From assembly GCF_013408145.1 (NCBI RefSeq), contig NZ_JACBZI010000001.1, positions 2,246,001-2,310,000 on the forward strand: 64,000 nucleotides of DNA. Direction: 5' to 3'. A program made the position numbers and the translations under genes. The notes under the pieces are model-generated. The model was not told where the DNA came from, made no database searches, and saw only the letters and a list, made by a program, of their open reading frames with translations. The stretch comes from Nocardioides marinus. GTDB taxonomy: Bacteria; Actinomycetota; Actinomycetes; Propionibacteriales; Nocardioidaceae. Position 1 is the first letter of the stretch. Every line of letters begins with the position of its first letter. Positions 23,501 through 32,297 of the stretch are shown here, piece after piece.

Positions 23501-24528
23501 CAGCCGAAGAACACCTCGGCCTCGGCGTACTCCGCCGGGCTGACCAGCTTGAGCTCGCCGGTGCCCTCGGCGAGCGGCACCCGGGCGATCTTGGTGCCGT
23601 GCAGCGCCATCATCGTGCCGAAGTCGCCCTCCGCGACCGCGTCGGCGGCGTGCAGCCCCAGCCGGGTGGCCAGCCAGCGGTCGAAGGCGGTGGGCGTGCC
23701 GCCGCGCTGGATGTGACCGAGGACGACCGCGCGGGCCTCCTTGCCGGTGCGCTGCTCGATCTCGCGGGCCAACCGGTCGCCGATTCCTCCGAGCCGGACG
23801 TGGCCGAAGTCGTCGGTCTCCCCTGACTGCAGCGTCATGTCGCCGCCCTCACGCGGGACGGCGCCCTCGGAGACGACGATGATCGGGGCGTACTCGGACT
23901 CGAAGCGCGCCTCGACGTGGCGGCAGACCGCCTCGATGTCGAAGGGCTGCTCGGGGATGAGCACCGCGCTGGCCCCGCCGGCGATGCCGGAGTGGAGTGC
24001 GATCCAGCCCGCGTGCCGGCCCATCACCTCGACCACCAGCACCCGGTGGTGCGACTCGGCGGTGGTGTGCAGGCGGTCGATGGCCTCGGTGGCGATGTTG
24101 ACCGCGGTGTCGAAGCCGAAGGTGAAGTCGGTGCCGGAGAGGTCGTTGTCGATCGTCTTCGGCACCCCGACGACGTTCACGCCCAGCTCGGCCAGCTTGG
24201 TGGCCACGCCGAGGGTGTCCTCGCCGCCGATCGCCACCAGGGCGTCGACGCCGTCACGGGCGAGGTTGTCGGTGATCTGCTGGACGCCGTGGTCCAGCTT
24301 GAACGGGTTGGTCCGCGAGGACCCCAGGATCGTGCCGCCGCGCGGGAGGATGCCGCGGCACTCCTCGATGCCCAGCGGCATCGTCAGCCCCTCGAGCGGG
24401 CCCTTCCACCCGTTGCGGTAGCCGACGAACTCGAACCCGTGCTCGCGCACCCCCTTGCGCACGACGGCGCGGATGACGGCGTTGAGGCCGGGGCAGTCCC
24501 CGCCTCCGGTGAGCACACCGACGCGCAT
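23500..24528 (-). CDS. pfp: Phosphofructokinase, probably pyrophosphate-dependent
   Basis: A 342-residue PfkA-fold enzyme. GGGDCPGLNAVIR binds the phosphoryl donor, GVPKTIDNDLSGTDFTFGFDTA is the fructose-6-phosphate site, and EVMGRHAGWIAL and GHIQRGGTPTAFDR complete the active site. At the two positions that separate donor types (E. coli numbering 104 and 124, identical here), this protein has Asp104 (IGGEDT) and Lys124 (PKTIDND). ATP enzymes have Gly at both, whereas Asp-Lys marks pyrophosphate-dependent, reversible enzymes such as that of Amycolatopsis methanolica. The donor assignment is therefore inference from these residues. ATG 24528 is preceded by AGGAGG. It is upstream of and coupled to the DUF309 gene. 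Confidence 0.9.
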   Translation of the reverse strand: MRVGVLTGGGDCPGLNAVIRAVVRKGVREHGFEFVGYRNGWKGPLEGLTMPLGIEECRGILPRGGTILGSSRTNPFKLDHGVQQITDNLARDGVDALVAIGGEDTLGVATKLAELGVNVVGVPKTIDNDLSGTDFTFGFDTAVNIATEAIDRLHTTAESHHRVLVVEVMGRHAGWIALHSGIAGGASAVLIPEQPFDIEAVCRHVEARFESEYAPIIVVSEGAVPREGGDMTLQSGETDDFGHVRLGGIGDRLAREIEQRTGKEARAVVLGHIQRGGTPTAFDRWLATRLGLHAADAVAEGDFGTMMALHGTKIARVPLAEGTGELKLVSPAEYAEAEVFFG

Positions 24529-24724
24529 GGTTCCTCCTGGGGTCCGAGTGACGTCTGACGCGACCACCTAACCATGCCCGGCGGTGGTCGAGCAGGGCGT
24601 TGCCGCGGCGCGGGTTCAGCGGCCCCTCGACGTGTCCCTCGCCAGACGTCCTCGGGAGTGGCCCGGGAGCGATAGGGAATTGTCCCGATGGCGTCACCCA
24701 CCCCGACGCACCGACCGTGGAGGC

Positions 24725-25543
24725 ATGAGCCGACTCCCCCACCACCATCGACCCGTCTCACCCCGCTCCCGCGGCCTGGCCGCCCTCGCAGTCCTGGCAC
24801 TCGCGGCGTCCACCGGCCCTGGGACGACACCCAGCGCCGGCGCAGCCACCGGCCCGGCGGCACTCACCGTGTCGCCTGCCACGACCGCAGGACCGGCTGC
24901 CGCCCCTGCCGCGAGGCGGGCAGGGACCGGCAACCTGATCAGGAACGGCAGCGCCGAGAAGACCAAGGGCGAGCCCGACGACTTCAGCCGCGTCGCGATC
25001 AAGGGCTGGTCGGTGAAGAAGTCCGAGCAGTTCACCGCCGCGAGGTACGCCCCCGAGGCCCCGGACCCCCAGGCCTACGGTCTGCGCCTGTCCAAGAACT
25101 CCCCCGGTCCCGCAGGCCGCGGCAAGAACCACTTCACCGGCGCCTACCACACGTCATCGGCGGACACTGGCCGGGCGACGCAGCGGATCGACCTGAGCCG
25201 CCACCGCTCCCTGATCAGGAAGGGGGCACAGTTCGACCTCCGCGGATGGCTGGGTGGGTACGCCGGCAACGAGGACCGGATGCAGGTCACGCTCACCTGG
25301 CTGGACCGCAAGGGCAAGAAGGTCGGGAAGTTCGCCCGTCTCGCGCCGGTCACCCTGGCCGATCGCGACATCCTCACCCCCGGCGAACCCGGCGACGAGG
25401 TGACGCTGCTCGCCGAGCGCACGGCCTCGGGCACCGTCCCGAAGCGCGCGAGGAAGGCGAAGGTCGTCCTGAAGGCCCTGCGCGGCGACTCCGGAGTCCG
25501 GGCCGCCTACGCCGACAGGCTCTCGCTGAAGCTGCAGCCGTGA
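24725..25543 (+). CDS. Secreted protein of unknown function
   Basis: A 272-residue protein, not assigned to a named family. The signal peptide is clear (basic N-terminus with several histidines and arginines, then LAALAVLALAAS and an Ala-x-Ala-type end near GAAT), followed by an Ala/Pro/Thr-rich stretch. The mature part starts NLIRNGSAEKTKGEPDDFS, an opening often seen in carbohydrate-binding beta-sandwich modules, and continues with ATQRIDLSRHRSLIRKGAQFDLRGWLGGYAGNEDRMQVTLTWLDRKGKKVG. This suggests a single CBM-like jelly-roll domain without a catalytic partner (inference). ATG 24725 has GGAGGC at 1-6 bp, which is close. It overlaps the following lipoprotein gene by 4 bp, so the two are probably one operon. 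Confidence 0.7.
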   Translation: MSRLPHHHRPVSPRSRGLAALAVLALAASTGPGTTPSAGAATGPAALTVSPATTAGPAAAPAARRAGTGNLIRNGSAEKTKGEPDDFSRVAIKGWSVKKSEQFTAARYAPEAPDPQAYGLRLSKNSPGPAGRGKNHFTGAYHTSSADTGRATQRIDLSRHRSLIRKGAQFDLRGWLGGYAGNEDRMQVTLTWLDRKGKKVGKFARLAPVTLADRDILTPGEPGDEVTLLAERTASGTVPKRARKAKVVLKALRGDSGVRAAYADRLSLKLQP

Positions 25544-26175
25544 CGCACGGCAGCAGAGCGCCCGGTACCCACCGGCGCATCCGGGCCGGCGCGTGCTGCG
25601 TCGCGCTCACCGCGTCGCTGATGGCATGCGGTGACCAGGGGGATGAGGTCGTGGGAGACCCGCCGGCCGGCTCGGACCAGTCCGGGACCGGAGCGACCGC
25701 TGACGGACCCTCCAGCACGGGCCCGTCGACGTCCACGTCAGCCGACGGTGGTGACACCCGCGTGGTCGTCGACGGCAAGGCGTACCGGTTCGCCTTCCAC
25801 GGCCTCACCATCGACGAGGGTGCTGCAGCGATGAACGGCGTCAGCGAGGTCTGCGACCCCGCCTTCATGGGCGCAGCCTTCCGAGCCGAGGGATACCTCG
25901 TCGACGACTCCGACGACGTGGTCGTCGACAACAGCATCCTTGCCGGCCGCATCCGCCTGACCCTGCCCACTCCCGGCCACGAGGGCGAGATACCTGCCGA
26001 GGTGAGCGTGCTCATCGTCGAGGACGCCATCGACGGGGAGGACACCCTGGCCAACGGTGTGCCCGGCGAGTTCACCGTCGACGGCGACACCGCCTCGGGT
26101 CGCTTCGAGGTGCCGCGCCGCGGGGCGTCGGGTGACACCTACGCCGTGGAGGTCGACGTCACCTGCCCTGGGTGA
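25540..26175 (+). CDS. Putative lipoprotein of unknown function
   Basis: A 211-residue protein beginning at GTG 25540, overlapping the stop of the upstream secreted protein (GTGA). Signal sequence RIRAGACCVALTASLMAC ends in a lipobox-like LMAC, so Cys lipidation and anchoring to the outer face of the membrane are likely. A Ser/Thr/Asp-rich spacer (about residues 30-68) precedes a beta-rich domain (TRVVVDGKAYRFAFHGLTIDEGAAAM through TYAVEVDVTCPG) with two cysteines far apart (EVCDP and VTCPG) that could form a disulfide. No family is recognised and no catalytic motif is seen. It is convergent with the LAL regulator gene, 40 bp between stops. Confidence 0.65.
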   Translation: MTHGSRAPGTHRRIRAGACCVALTASLMACGDQGDEVVGDPPAGSDQSGTGATADGPSSTGPSTSTSADGGDTRVVVDGKAYRFAFHGLTIDEGAAAMNGVSEVCDPAFMGAAFRAEGYLVDDSDDVVVDNSILAGRIRLTLPTPGHEGEIPAEVSVLIVEDAIDGEDTLANGVPGEFTVDGDTASGRFEVPRRGASGDTYAVEVDVTCPG

Positions 26176-26215
26176 CGCCGAGCCGTCGAGCCGCCGAGGT
26201 ACGCGGAGCCAACCG

Positions 26216-29116
26216 TCAGGGGTCGGCGGCGAGCCCCTCGCGGAAGGCGACCCCGGCGGCCTCGGTGCGCGACCCCACCCCGAGCTTGCGCAGGACGTTC
26301 GACACGTGGACCGAGACCGTCTTCTCACTGATCCCGAGGTCGCGGGCTATCCGCCGGTTGGTGTGACCCACCGTGATGAGAGCGAGCACCTCGCGCTCGC
26401 GCACGGTCAGCGCCTCGGGCCCGTGGACCGGTGTGCTGTGGCCGGCCAGGACCAATCGGTGGAACCGGGCCAGGCCGAGCGCCAGCTCGAGCAGCGGTGG
26501 TGACCCCAGCTCCTCCGCGATCGACACGGCCTCCGAGAGCGCCTCTCGCGCCGGCCCCGACCTGCCCGCCAGGGCATGGGCCTCTCCGAGCCGTGCCAGG
26601 CAGTAGCACCGGGCGTGCCACCACCCGTCCACACGCCGCCAGGCGTCGGTGGCGTCGAGCCAGGCGTCCGGCCCTCCCCGCACCAGCCGGGAGGCCTCGG
26701 CGCGCGCCGTGGCACCCCAGGCGGTCGCGTGCACCAGCGCTCTCGTCGGTCGGGTCCGCACCGCGTCCAGCAGCTCGTCCACGAGCAGACGCGTCTCCTC
26801 CGCCGGCAGGCGCGGGGCACGGTCCACGGCCGTGCGCAGGGCGACGGCGCAGAGCTCGTTGACCGTGGCGTCGTGGGAGACCTCCACGAGCTGCCGCCAC
26901 GGCGACAGGGCCTTCCCCGCGGAGTCAGGGTCGTCGACCAGCAGCGCCAGCGAGGCCGCCACGACGGGGTAGTGCGGGTCGTCCTCGCCGTGGTGCTCCC
27001 TGGCGAGGCGGAGAGAGCGGGCGGCCTCGTCGGCGAGTCCACGGAAACCCAGCAACCGGGCATGAAGCGTGTAGAGCCAGGCCGTGCCGCCGGTGTCACC
27101 GTCCACCTCCACGATCTGGCGCGCAGCATCGTCCCACCTCCCGGAGAGGAACAGCGCGGAGGCGGCGTTGCCCGCGATGCCGGACCCCCACTTGCTGAAC
27201 ACGCCTCCCTCCCGGGCGCACCGCACCCCTTCGAGGGCGACAGCAGCCCCCTCCGCCAGCCGGCCGGCACGGATCAGGATCTGGGAGCCGTACATCGCGC
27301 TGCGGGCGACCTCCTCGTGCAGCTCGTGACGCACCCCGAGCTCATGGGCCTCGTCGATGCTCGCGAGACCCGCCTCGAGGTCGCCGAGGGAGGCCAACGA
27401 CATGCCCAGCAACGTGCGGGCCCTCGCCTCGAGAGGCCGCGCCGTCACCGTGCCCGCGACCTCGGCGGCCTCACGGGCGAGGTCTCGCGCGGCACGCACG
27501 TCGATGCGCAGGTGCAGATGCGCCGCACTGGCCAGGGCCTCCGCGCGTACGGCGCTGGGCGGACTCTCCGGCACCAGCTCGAGGGCGCGACGACTGGCAT
27601 CCAGCGTCTCCTCGGCGTGGGGCACCACGGTGCCCAAGCAGATCGTCAGCCGGGAGTACAGCGCCCCCAGCTCCGCGGGTGTCCCCTCCGGATCAGCCCT
27701 GTGCTCCTCCACCGCGCGCTCCATCAGCGCGATCGCCTTGGCGTTCTGGCCGGCCAGGTTCGCCATCGACCCCTGCCACGACAGCACCTGCCAGCGCCGC
27801 CGGCCGACCAGTCGCGCGGCGTCCGGGACGTCGTCCCACAGCTCGACTGCCCGATCCAGGTGGAGCAGCGCCGCGTCGAGGGCGTGGGAGGCATCGGCCT
27901 CCTCCGCAGCGGTGACCGACCAGACCAGCGCGCGGTCGGGCTCGCCGGCCAGGCCCCAGTGGTGCGCCAGCTCGGCTGCGGGCGCGGTGCTGGCCAACCC
28001 GGGCTCGCCCTCGAGGGCCTCGGCCAGCCGGGCGTGCACCCCCTGGCTCTCGCCGGGCAGCAGTGCGTCACCCGCGGTCTCGGCCAGCAGGACGTGGCGG
28101 AACCCGTAGGACACGCCGTCGCCGTCGGGGACCAGGATCTGCGCACGGACGGCGGGTCGGAGCCGGTCCGCCACCACGTGGGGCGCGAGCCCGAAGGCGC
28201 GGCAGAGCAGGAGGTGGTGCACCCGTCGCCCGGCGGCAGCACAGAGCCGCACCAGGTGCTGGGTCTCCTCCGGGAGCGAGAGCAGCGTGGTCTCGAAGAG
28301 GTCGCGCAGTCGGTGCGGCACCTCGTCGGGTGACCCCGGGTCCTGCACCGCCAGCTCGCGCACGAACAGCGGGTTGCCCTCCGACCGTGCGAGCACCGAC
28401 CGGACCACGGCCCGCGAGGGCTCCTCCCCCACCAGGCCACGGAGCTGGATGCCGACATCGTGCTCGGAGAGCCCCACCAGGTGCAGACGATCGACGTGGT
28501 CGCCTCGGCTGGTCTCCGACAGCAGGGGCGCCAGGTGCCTCTCCAACGCCGGCCCAGGCTGCCGCTCGGTCCCGATCAACGTGACGCGCTGGCCGGCCAG
28601 TCGCTGGGACAGCACGCAGAAGAGCGCCAGGGTCGTCGGGTGTGCCCAGTGGAGGTCCTCCACCACCACCAGGACCGGTGCCGGTTCAGCCAGTCGACGC
28701 AGGAGCTTGCCCACGCCGTCGAAGAGCCGCGCCTGGGCGCCCGGGCCCACCGGGTCCACAGGATCGCCGGCCACGAAGGGCCGCGCCTCGGGGACGACCG
28801 CGCGCAGCACGCCCGGCGGCAGCCCGGACAGCTCACCGAGGCGTTCGACGCCGAGCTCCTCCGCCAGTCCGCCGAGGGCGTCCACGAACGCGTCGTAGAC
28901 GATGCCCTGGACCGGGAGGCATCGCCCGACCAGCACCCGATGACCCCGCTCCAGCGCGCGGGCCGCGGCCCGCTCGACGAGGGTCGACTTCCCGATGCCC
29001 GCCTCACCGGTGACGAGCGCGGTGCGCGACGCCCCTCGCTCCGCGGCGGACAGCAGCTCGTCGAGGCGATCGAGCTCCCGGGCACGACCGGCGAAGCCGA
29101 CGTGGTCCGATGCCAT
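26216..29116 (-). CDS. Large LuxR-family ATPase regulator (LAL type)
   Basis: A 966-residue transcription factor. An N-terminal AAA-type NTPase has Walker A GEAGIGKST at residues 37-45 and Walker B-like VLVVVEDLHWAHP (about 155-165). The middle is a long helical TPR-like region with many aspartate/alanine helices. The C-terminus carries a LuxR HTH (LTVREREVLALITVGHTNRRIARDLGISEKTVSVHVSNVLRKLGVGSRTEA, about the last 65 residues). Such MalT-like regulators are activated by a small ligand and ATP. The ligand is unknown. ATG 29116 follows TAGGGT by 7 bp (leaderless). It is divergent from DUF1028-glpK, which may be its target (context inference). Confidence 0.9.
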   Translation of the reverse strand: MASDHVGFAGRARELDRLDELLSAAERGASRTALVTGEAGIGKSTLVERAAARALERGHRVLVGRCLPVQGIVYDAFVDALGGLAEELGVERLGELSGLPPGVLRAVVPEARPFVAGDPVDPVGPGAQARLFDGVGKLLRRLAEPAPVLVVVEDLHWAHPTTLALFCVLSQRLAGQRVTLIGTERQPGPALERHLAPLLSETSRGDHVDRLHLVGLSEHDVGIQLRGLVGEEPSRAVVRSVLARSEGNPLFVRELAVQDPGSPDEVPHRLRDLFETTLLSLPEETQHLVRLCAAAGRRVHHLLLCRAFGLAPHVVADRLRPAVRAQILVPDGDGVSYGFRHVLLAETAGDALLPGESQGVHARLAEALEGEPGLASTAPAAELAHHWGLAGEPDRALVWSVTAAEEADASHALDAALLHLDRAVELWDDVPDAARLVGRRRWQVLSWQGSMANLAGQNAKAIALMERAVEEHRADPEGTPAELGALYSRLTICLGTVVPHAEETLDASRRALELVPESPPSAVRAEALASAAHLHLRIDVRAARDLAREAAEVAGTVTARPLEARARTLLGMSLASLGDLEAGLASIDEAHELGVRHELHEEVARSAMYGSQILIRAGRLAEGAAVALEGVRCAREGGVFSKWGSGIAGNAASALFLSGRWDDAARQIVEVDGDTGGTAWLYTLHARLLGFRGLADEAARSLRLAREHHGEDDPHYPVVAASLALLVDDPDSAGKALSPWRQLVEVSHDATVNELCAVALRTAVDRAPRLPAEETRLLVDELLDAVRTRPTRALVHATAWGATARAEASRLVRGGPDAWLDATDAWRRVDGWWHARCYCLARLGEAHALAGRSGPAREALSEAVSIAEELGSPPLLELALGLARFHRLVLAGHSTPVHGPEALTVREREVLALITVGHTNRRIARDLGISEKTVSVHVSNVLRKLGVGSRTEAAGVAFREGLAADP

Positions 29117-29129
29117 GCCCCCGACCCTA
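29117..29129 (-). promoter_or_regulatory. Leaderless promoter -10 of the LAL regulator gene
   Basis: TAGGGT (29124-29129, minus strand), 7 bp, ATG 29116. Confidence 0.6.
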
Positions 29130-29208
29130 GGACGGCGGCCGGGCAGGCGGGTAGGGCATCTCGCGCACGTGGACGCGCCTGCGGCCATCCTCGACAGGTC
29201 GGGGGCAC

Positions 29209-29221
29209 TACCCTCGGCGCC
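29209..29221 (+). promoter_or_regulatory. Leaderless promoter -10 of the DUF1028 gene
   Basis: TACCCT at 29209-29214, 7 bp, ATG 29222. Confidence 0.6.
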
Positions 29222-30061
29222 ATGACCTTCTCGATCGTCGCCAGGTCCGCCGGTCCCGATCCCGAGACCGCCTCGTGGGGGGTCGCGGTGGCCTCGAAGT
29301 TCCTCGCGGTCGGCAGCGCCGTCCCGGCGGCGGTCGCCCAGGTCGGCGCCATCGCCACACAGGCGCACGCCAACGTCGCCTACAAGGGCCTCGCCCTGGC
29401 CCACCTCGACGAGGGCGCCACGGCCGAGGTCGCCCTGCAGCGGCTGCTGGAGGAGGACGAGGGACGCGACCACCGCCAGGTCGGCATCGTCGACGTCGAG
29501 GGCAATGCGGCCAGCCACACGGGCAGCGCCTGCCTGGACTGGGCCGGCAGCGTCACCGGCGACGGGTACGCCATCCAGGGCAACATCCTCACCGGCGAGG
29601 AGGTCGTCTCGGCGATGGAGGCCGCGTTCCTCGCCAGCGACCCCGAGGCCCCGCTCGCCCAGCGGCTCCTCGCCGCCCTCGAGGCCGGCGACCGGGCCGG
29701 CGGGGACAGCCGCGGGCGCCAGTCGGCAGCCGTCCTCGTCGTACGCGAGGGCGCCGGGTACGGCGGCATGGACGACATCGAGGTCGACCTGCGGGTCGAC
29801 GACCACGCCACGCCCGTGGAGGAGCTGCAGCGCCTGCTGGGGCTCAACGACCTCTACCTCACCGCCTCCACCGAGGAGGAGAAGGTCCCCATGACCCCCG
29901 AGCTGCGCGAGGAGCTCGAGGGCATCGCCCGAGCCGCCGGGCACCGCGACCTCGAGGGGTGGGTCGGCGCGGAGAACTACGAGATGCGGGTGGCCGAGGA
30001 CCTCTCGTGGGTCGACCGACGCATCCTCGCGATCGCCCGCGGTGAGGAGGCGGCCCAGTGA
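29222..30061 (+). CDS. DUF1028 family protein (Ntn-hydrolase-like)
   Basis: A 279-residue protein. MTFSIVARSAGPDPETASWGVAVASKFLAVGSAVPAA, then QVGAIATQAHANVAYKGLALAHLDEGATAEVAL and QVGIVDVEGNAASHTGSACLDWAG with YAIQGNILTG are the hallmarks of DUF1028, whose fold resembles Ntn hydrolases; its substrate is unknown. The C-terminal third (VEELQRLLGLNDLYLTAST) looks like a peptidoglycan-binding-like helical extension seen in some members. The gene ends in an overlap with glpK (GTGA), so the two are coupled. It is headed by a leaderless promoter and divergent from the LAL regulator. Confidence 0.87.
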   Translation: MTFSIVARSAGPDPETASWGVAVASKFLAVGSAVPAAVAQVGAIATQAHANVAYKGLALAHLDEGATAEVALQRLLEEDEGRDHRQVGIVDVEGNAASHTGSACLDWAGSVTGDGYAIQGNILTGEEVVSAMEAAFLASDPEAPLAQRLLAALEAGDRAGGDSRGRQSAAVLVVREGAGYGGMDDIEVDLRVDDHATPVEELQRLLGLNDLYLTASTEEEKVPMTPELREELEGIARAAGHRDLEGWVGAENYEMRVAEDLSWVDRRILAIARGEEAAQ

Positions 30062-31530
30062 GCGTCCTCGCCATCGACGCCGGCACCACCGGGGTCACCG
30101 CCGTCGTCGTGTCCGCCACAGGCGACATCGTCGCCAAGGGCTACCAGGAGTTCGCCCAGCACTTCCCGAAGCCCGGCTGGGTCGAGCACGCGCCCGAGGA
30201 GATCTGGCAGGCGACCCTTGAGGCGACCCGCGACGCCCTCAAGCAGGTCGACGCCTCCGAGCTGAGGGGCATCGGCATCACCAACCAGCGCGAGACCGTG
30301 CTGCTCTGGGACCGCGAGACCCTCGGCTCCCCGCGCCGGGCCATCGTCTGGCAGGACCGTCGCACCGCCGACATCTGCCTGCGCATGCGCGAGGACGGCC
30401 ACGAGGAGCGCATCACCGAGCTCACCGGCCTGCGCCTGGACCCCTACTTCTCCGGCACCAAGCTGCGCTGGCTCGCCGAGCAGGAGCCGCGCACCTGGGC
30501 GCTGGTCGAGGAGGGCCGCTACGCCGTCGGCACGGTCGACTCCTACCTCATCGCCCGGATGACGCGCGGGCTCCACCACGTCACCGACGTGTCCAACGCC
30601 AGCCGCACGCTGCTCTTCGACCTGACCACGGGTGACTGGTCCGAGGAGCTGTGCGGTCTCTTCGGCGTACCCCAGGACGCGCTGCCGGACCTCGTCCCCA
30701 GCTGGGGAGACATCGCGGTCACCGACCCGCGTTCCTTCCTCGACCTCGAGCTGCCGATCGCGGGCATCGCCGGCGACCAGCAGTCCGCGCTCTTCGGTCA
30801 GACCTGCTTCGACCCCGGCGACGCCAAGTGCACCTACGGCACGGGGTCGTTCATCCTCACCAACACCGGTCGCGAGCTGGTGCGCTCCGACGCAGGTCTG
30901 CTCAGCACCGCCGCCTGGCGCTCCCCCGACGGCGAGCTGACCTACGCCCTCGAGGGGGCCATCTTCGTCACCGGCGCCGCCGTCCAGTGGCTGCGTGACG
31001 GCCTGCAGATCGTCGGCTCCGCCGCCGAGACCCAGGCGGTGGCCTCCACCGTGGACTCCTCCGACGGCGTCGTGTTCGTGCCGGCCCTCACCGGCCTCGG
31101 AGCCCCGCACTGGGACCCGCACGCCCGCGGCACCATCCTCGGCCTGACCCGCGGCACCACCCGGGCCCACCTCGTGCGCGCCACCCTCGAGGCGATCGCC
31201 TTCGAGGTCCGTGACGTCATCGAGACCATGCCCGCCCGCGACACCCTCAAGGTCGACGGTGGCGCCTGCGCCAACGACCTGCTCTGCCAGCTGCAGGCCG
31301 ACCAGCTCGGCGTCACCGTGGAGCGGCCCCGTCTGACCGAGACCACCGCCCTGGGCGCGGCGTTCCTGGCGGGTCTCGGCACCGGGGTGTGGGACTCCAC
31401 CGACCAGCTGCGCGACACCTGGCAGCTCGACCGGGCCTTCACCCCCGCTGGCGACCGCGCCGCCGCCGACGCCGCGCACCGCCGCTGGACCGAGGCCGTC
31501 GAGCGGTCGAAGGGCTGGGCGCAGCTCTGA
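30058..31530 (+). CDS. glpK: Glycerol kinase
   Basis: A 490-residue FGGY-family kinase producing sn-glycerol 3-phosphate from glycerol and ATP. Motifs in order: AIDAGTTGVTAVVV (phosphate 1), ITNQRETVLLWDRETL (glycerol-binding Arg-Glu), VWQDRRTADIC, LDPYFSGTKLRWL, AGDQQSALFGQTCF with the catalytic Asp, CTYGTGSFILTNTG, FVPALTGLGAPHWDP and the ADP-binding KVDGGACANDLLCQLQADQLG. GTG 30058 overlaps the DUF1028 stop. The TGA stop (31528-31530) is exactly the target of the following IS5-type insertion and is duplicated on its far side, so the coding sequence is intact but its original downstream region has been displaced. Confidence 0.95.
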   Translation: MSVLAIDAGTTGVTAVVVSATGDIVAKGYQEFAQHFPKPGWVEHAPEEIWQATLEATRDALKQVDASELRGIGITNQRETVLLWDRETLGSPRRAIVWQDRRTADICLRMREDGHEERITELTGLRLDPYFSGTKLRWLAEQEPRTWALVEEGRYAVGTVDSYLIARMTRGLHHVTDVSNASRTLLFDLTTGDWSEELCGLFGVPQDALPDLVPSWGDIAVTDPRSFLDLELPIAGIAGDQQSALFGQTCFDPGDAKCTYGTGSFILTNTGRELVRSDAGLLSTAAWRSPDGELTYALEGAIFVTGAAVQWLRDGLQIVGSAAETQAVASTVDSSDGVVFVPALTGLGAPHWDPHARGTILGLTRGTTRAHLVRATLEAIAFEVRDVIETMPARDTLKVDGGACANDLLCQLQADQLGVTVERPRLTETTALGAAFLAGLGTGVWDSTDQLRDTWQLDRAFTPAGDRAAADAAHRRWTEAVERSKGWAQL

Positions 31531-31619
31531 CTGGGTGTGTCCCTATTGGTGCCGCGCGACAGGCACCAGTCCTGGGTCAATGGACAAGGAGCCGATGAGT
31601 GACGGATGAACCCTGCCGG

Positions 31620-32156
31620 TCACCAGCTCTCGGCTGCCCTGAGGAGGCGCTCGATGGTTCCCTTGGTTCGAGAGGTGGCAACACCACCGGTCTCCTTCTC
31701 GATCTCTGTACTCACGCTGCCCGCGGTGCCCCTCTCCTTGCGGATGATTCCCAAAGCGACCCCGCTGGCTACGTGAATCACGACGACGTCGTCACGCGCA
31801 TTCGTCCAGGGCAGAGACCAGGTGGGTTCTCGACGAACCCCATCGAAAAAGGTGAAGGTCTCCCGGTACGTCCGGTGATCCGTGTGGCCAGTGAAGTGGT
31901 CAGCATCCAGCACCTCTCGCAGCGCCGCGACACTCTTTACCAGCGCGGCGTCGGCGTACCCCGAGCACTGGGTGAGCGTTCTGGCCGCAACACTGACAAC
32001 GCACGCCGGGTCGTCCGCGACGATCAAGGCGGTGCCATTGGTCTGGAATGACTTCACCCGCTGCGCACCGGCCTCGAGCAAGGATCTCTCGAACTGTTCG
32101 CGGGTGGGTGAGCCACGGTGTCCTAGGTTCAGGCTCCGGTAGAAGACCGCGTGCAT
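31620..32156 (-). CDS. DUF1697 family protein, passenger inside the IS element
   Basis: A 178-residue protein. MHAVFYRSLNLGHRGSPTREQFERSLLEAGAQRVKSFQTNGTALIV is the classic start of DUF1697, whose function is unknown. TLTQCSGYADAALVKSVAAL and TFFDGVRREPTW follow. The end (GIIRKERGTAGSVSTEIEKETGGVATSRTKGTIERLLR) matches the family C-terminal pattern, so the gene looks intact. ATG 32156 is preceded by GAGGAGGACAGGG, a strong ribosome-binding site; the in-frame ATG further upstream is less likely. It is on the same strand as the transposase and lies between its 3' end and the left inverted repeat. Third positions look less GC-biased than in neighbours, which fits transfer. Confidence 0.82.
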   Translation of the reverse strand: MHAVFYRSLNLGHRGSPTREQFERSLLEAGAQRVKSFQTNGTALIVADDPACVVSVAARTLTQCSGYADAALVKSVAALREVLDADHFTGHTDHRTYRETFTFFDGVRREPTWSLPWTNARDDVVVIHVASGVALGIIRKERGTAGSVSTEIEKETGGVATSRTKGTIERLLRAAESW

Positions 32157-32297
32157 TCCCTGTCCTCCTCTTGGTCCCGCCAACCATATGGAGGGCGGGG
32201 CGTTCGTTCACCTCCCTGCCGAGGCGATTCCGACACTTGGGAGGCAAGAGTCCCGCCCGCACATGTCGCATTCCGCGCAGCTCACAACCGCGGGTGG

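Noticed and set aside
24546..24560. A third site of the 22-bp repeat before pfp
   Set aside because: Only AGACGTCACTCGG matches; the rest of the unit is missing, so chance similarity is likelier.
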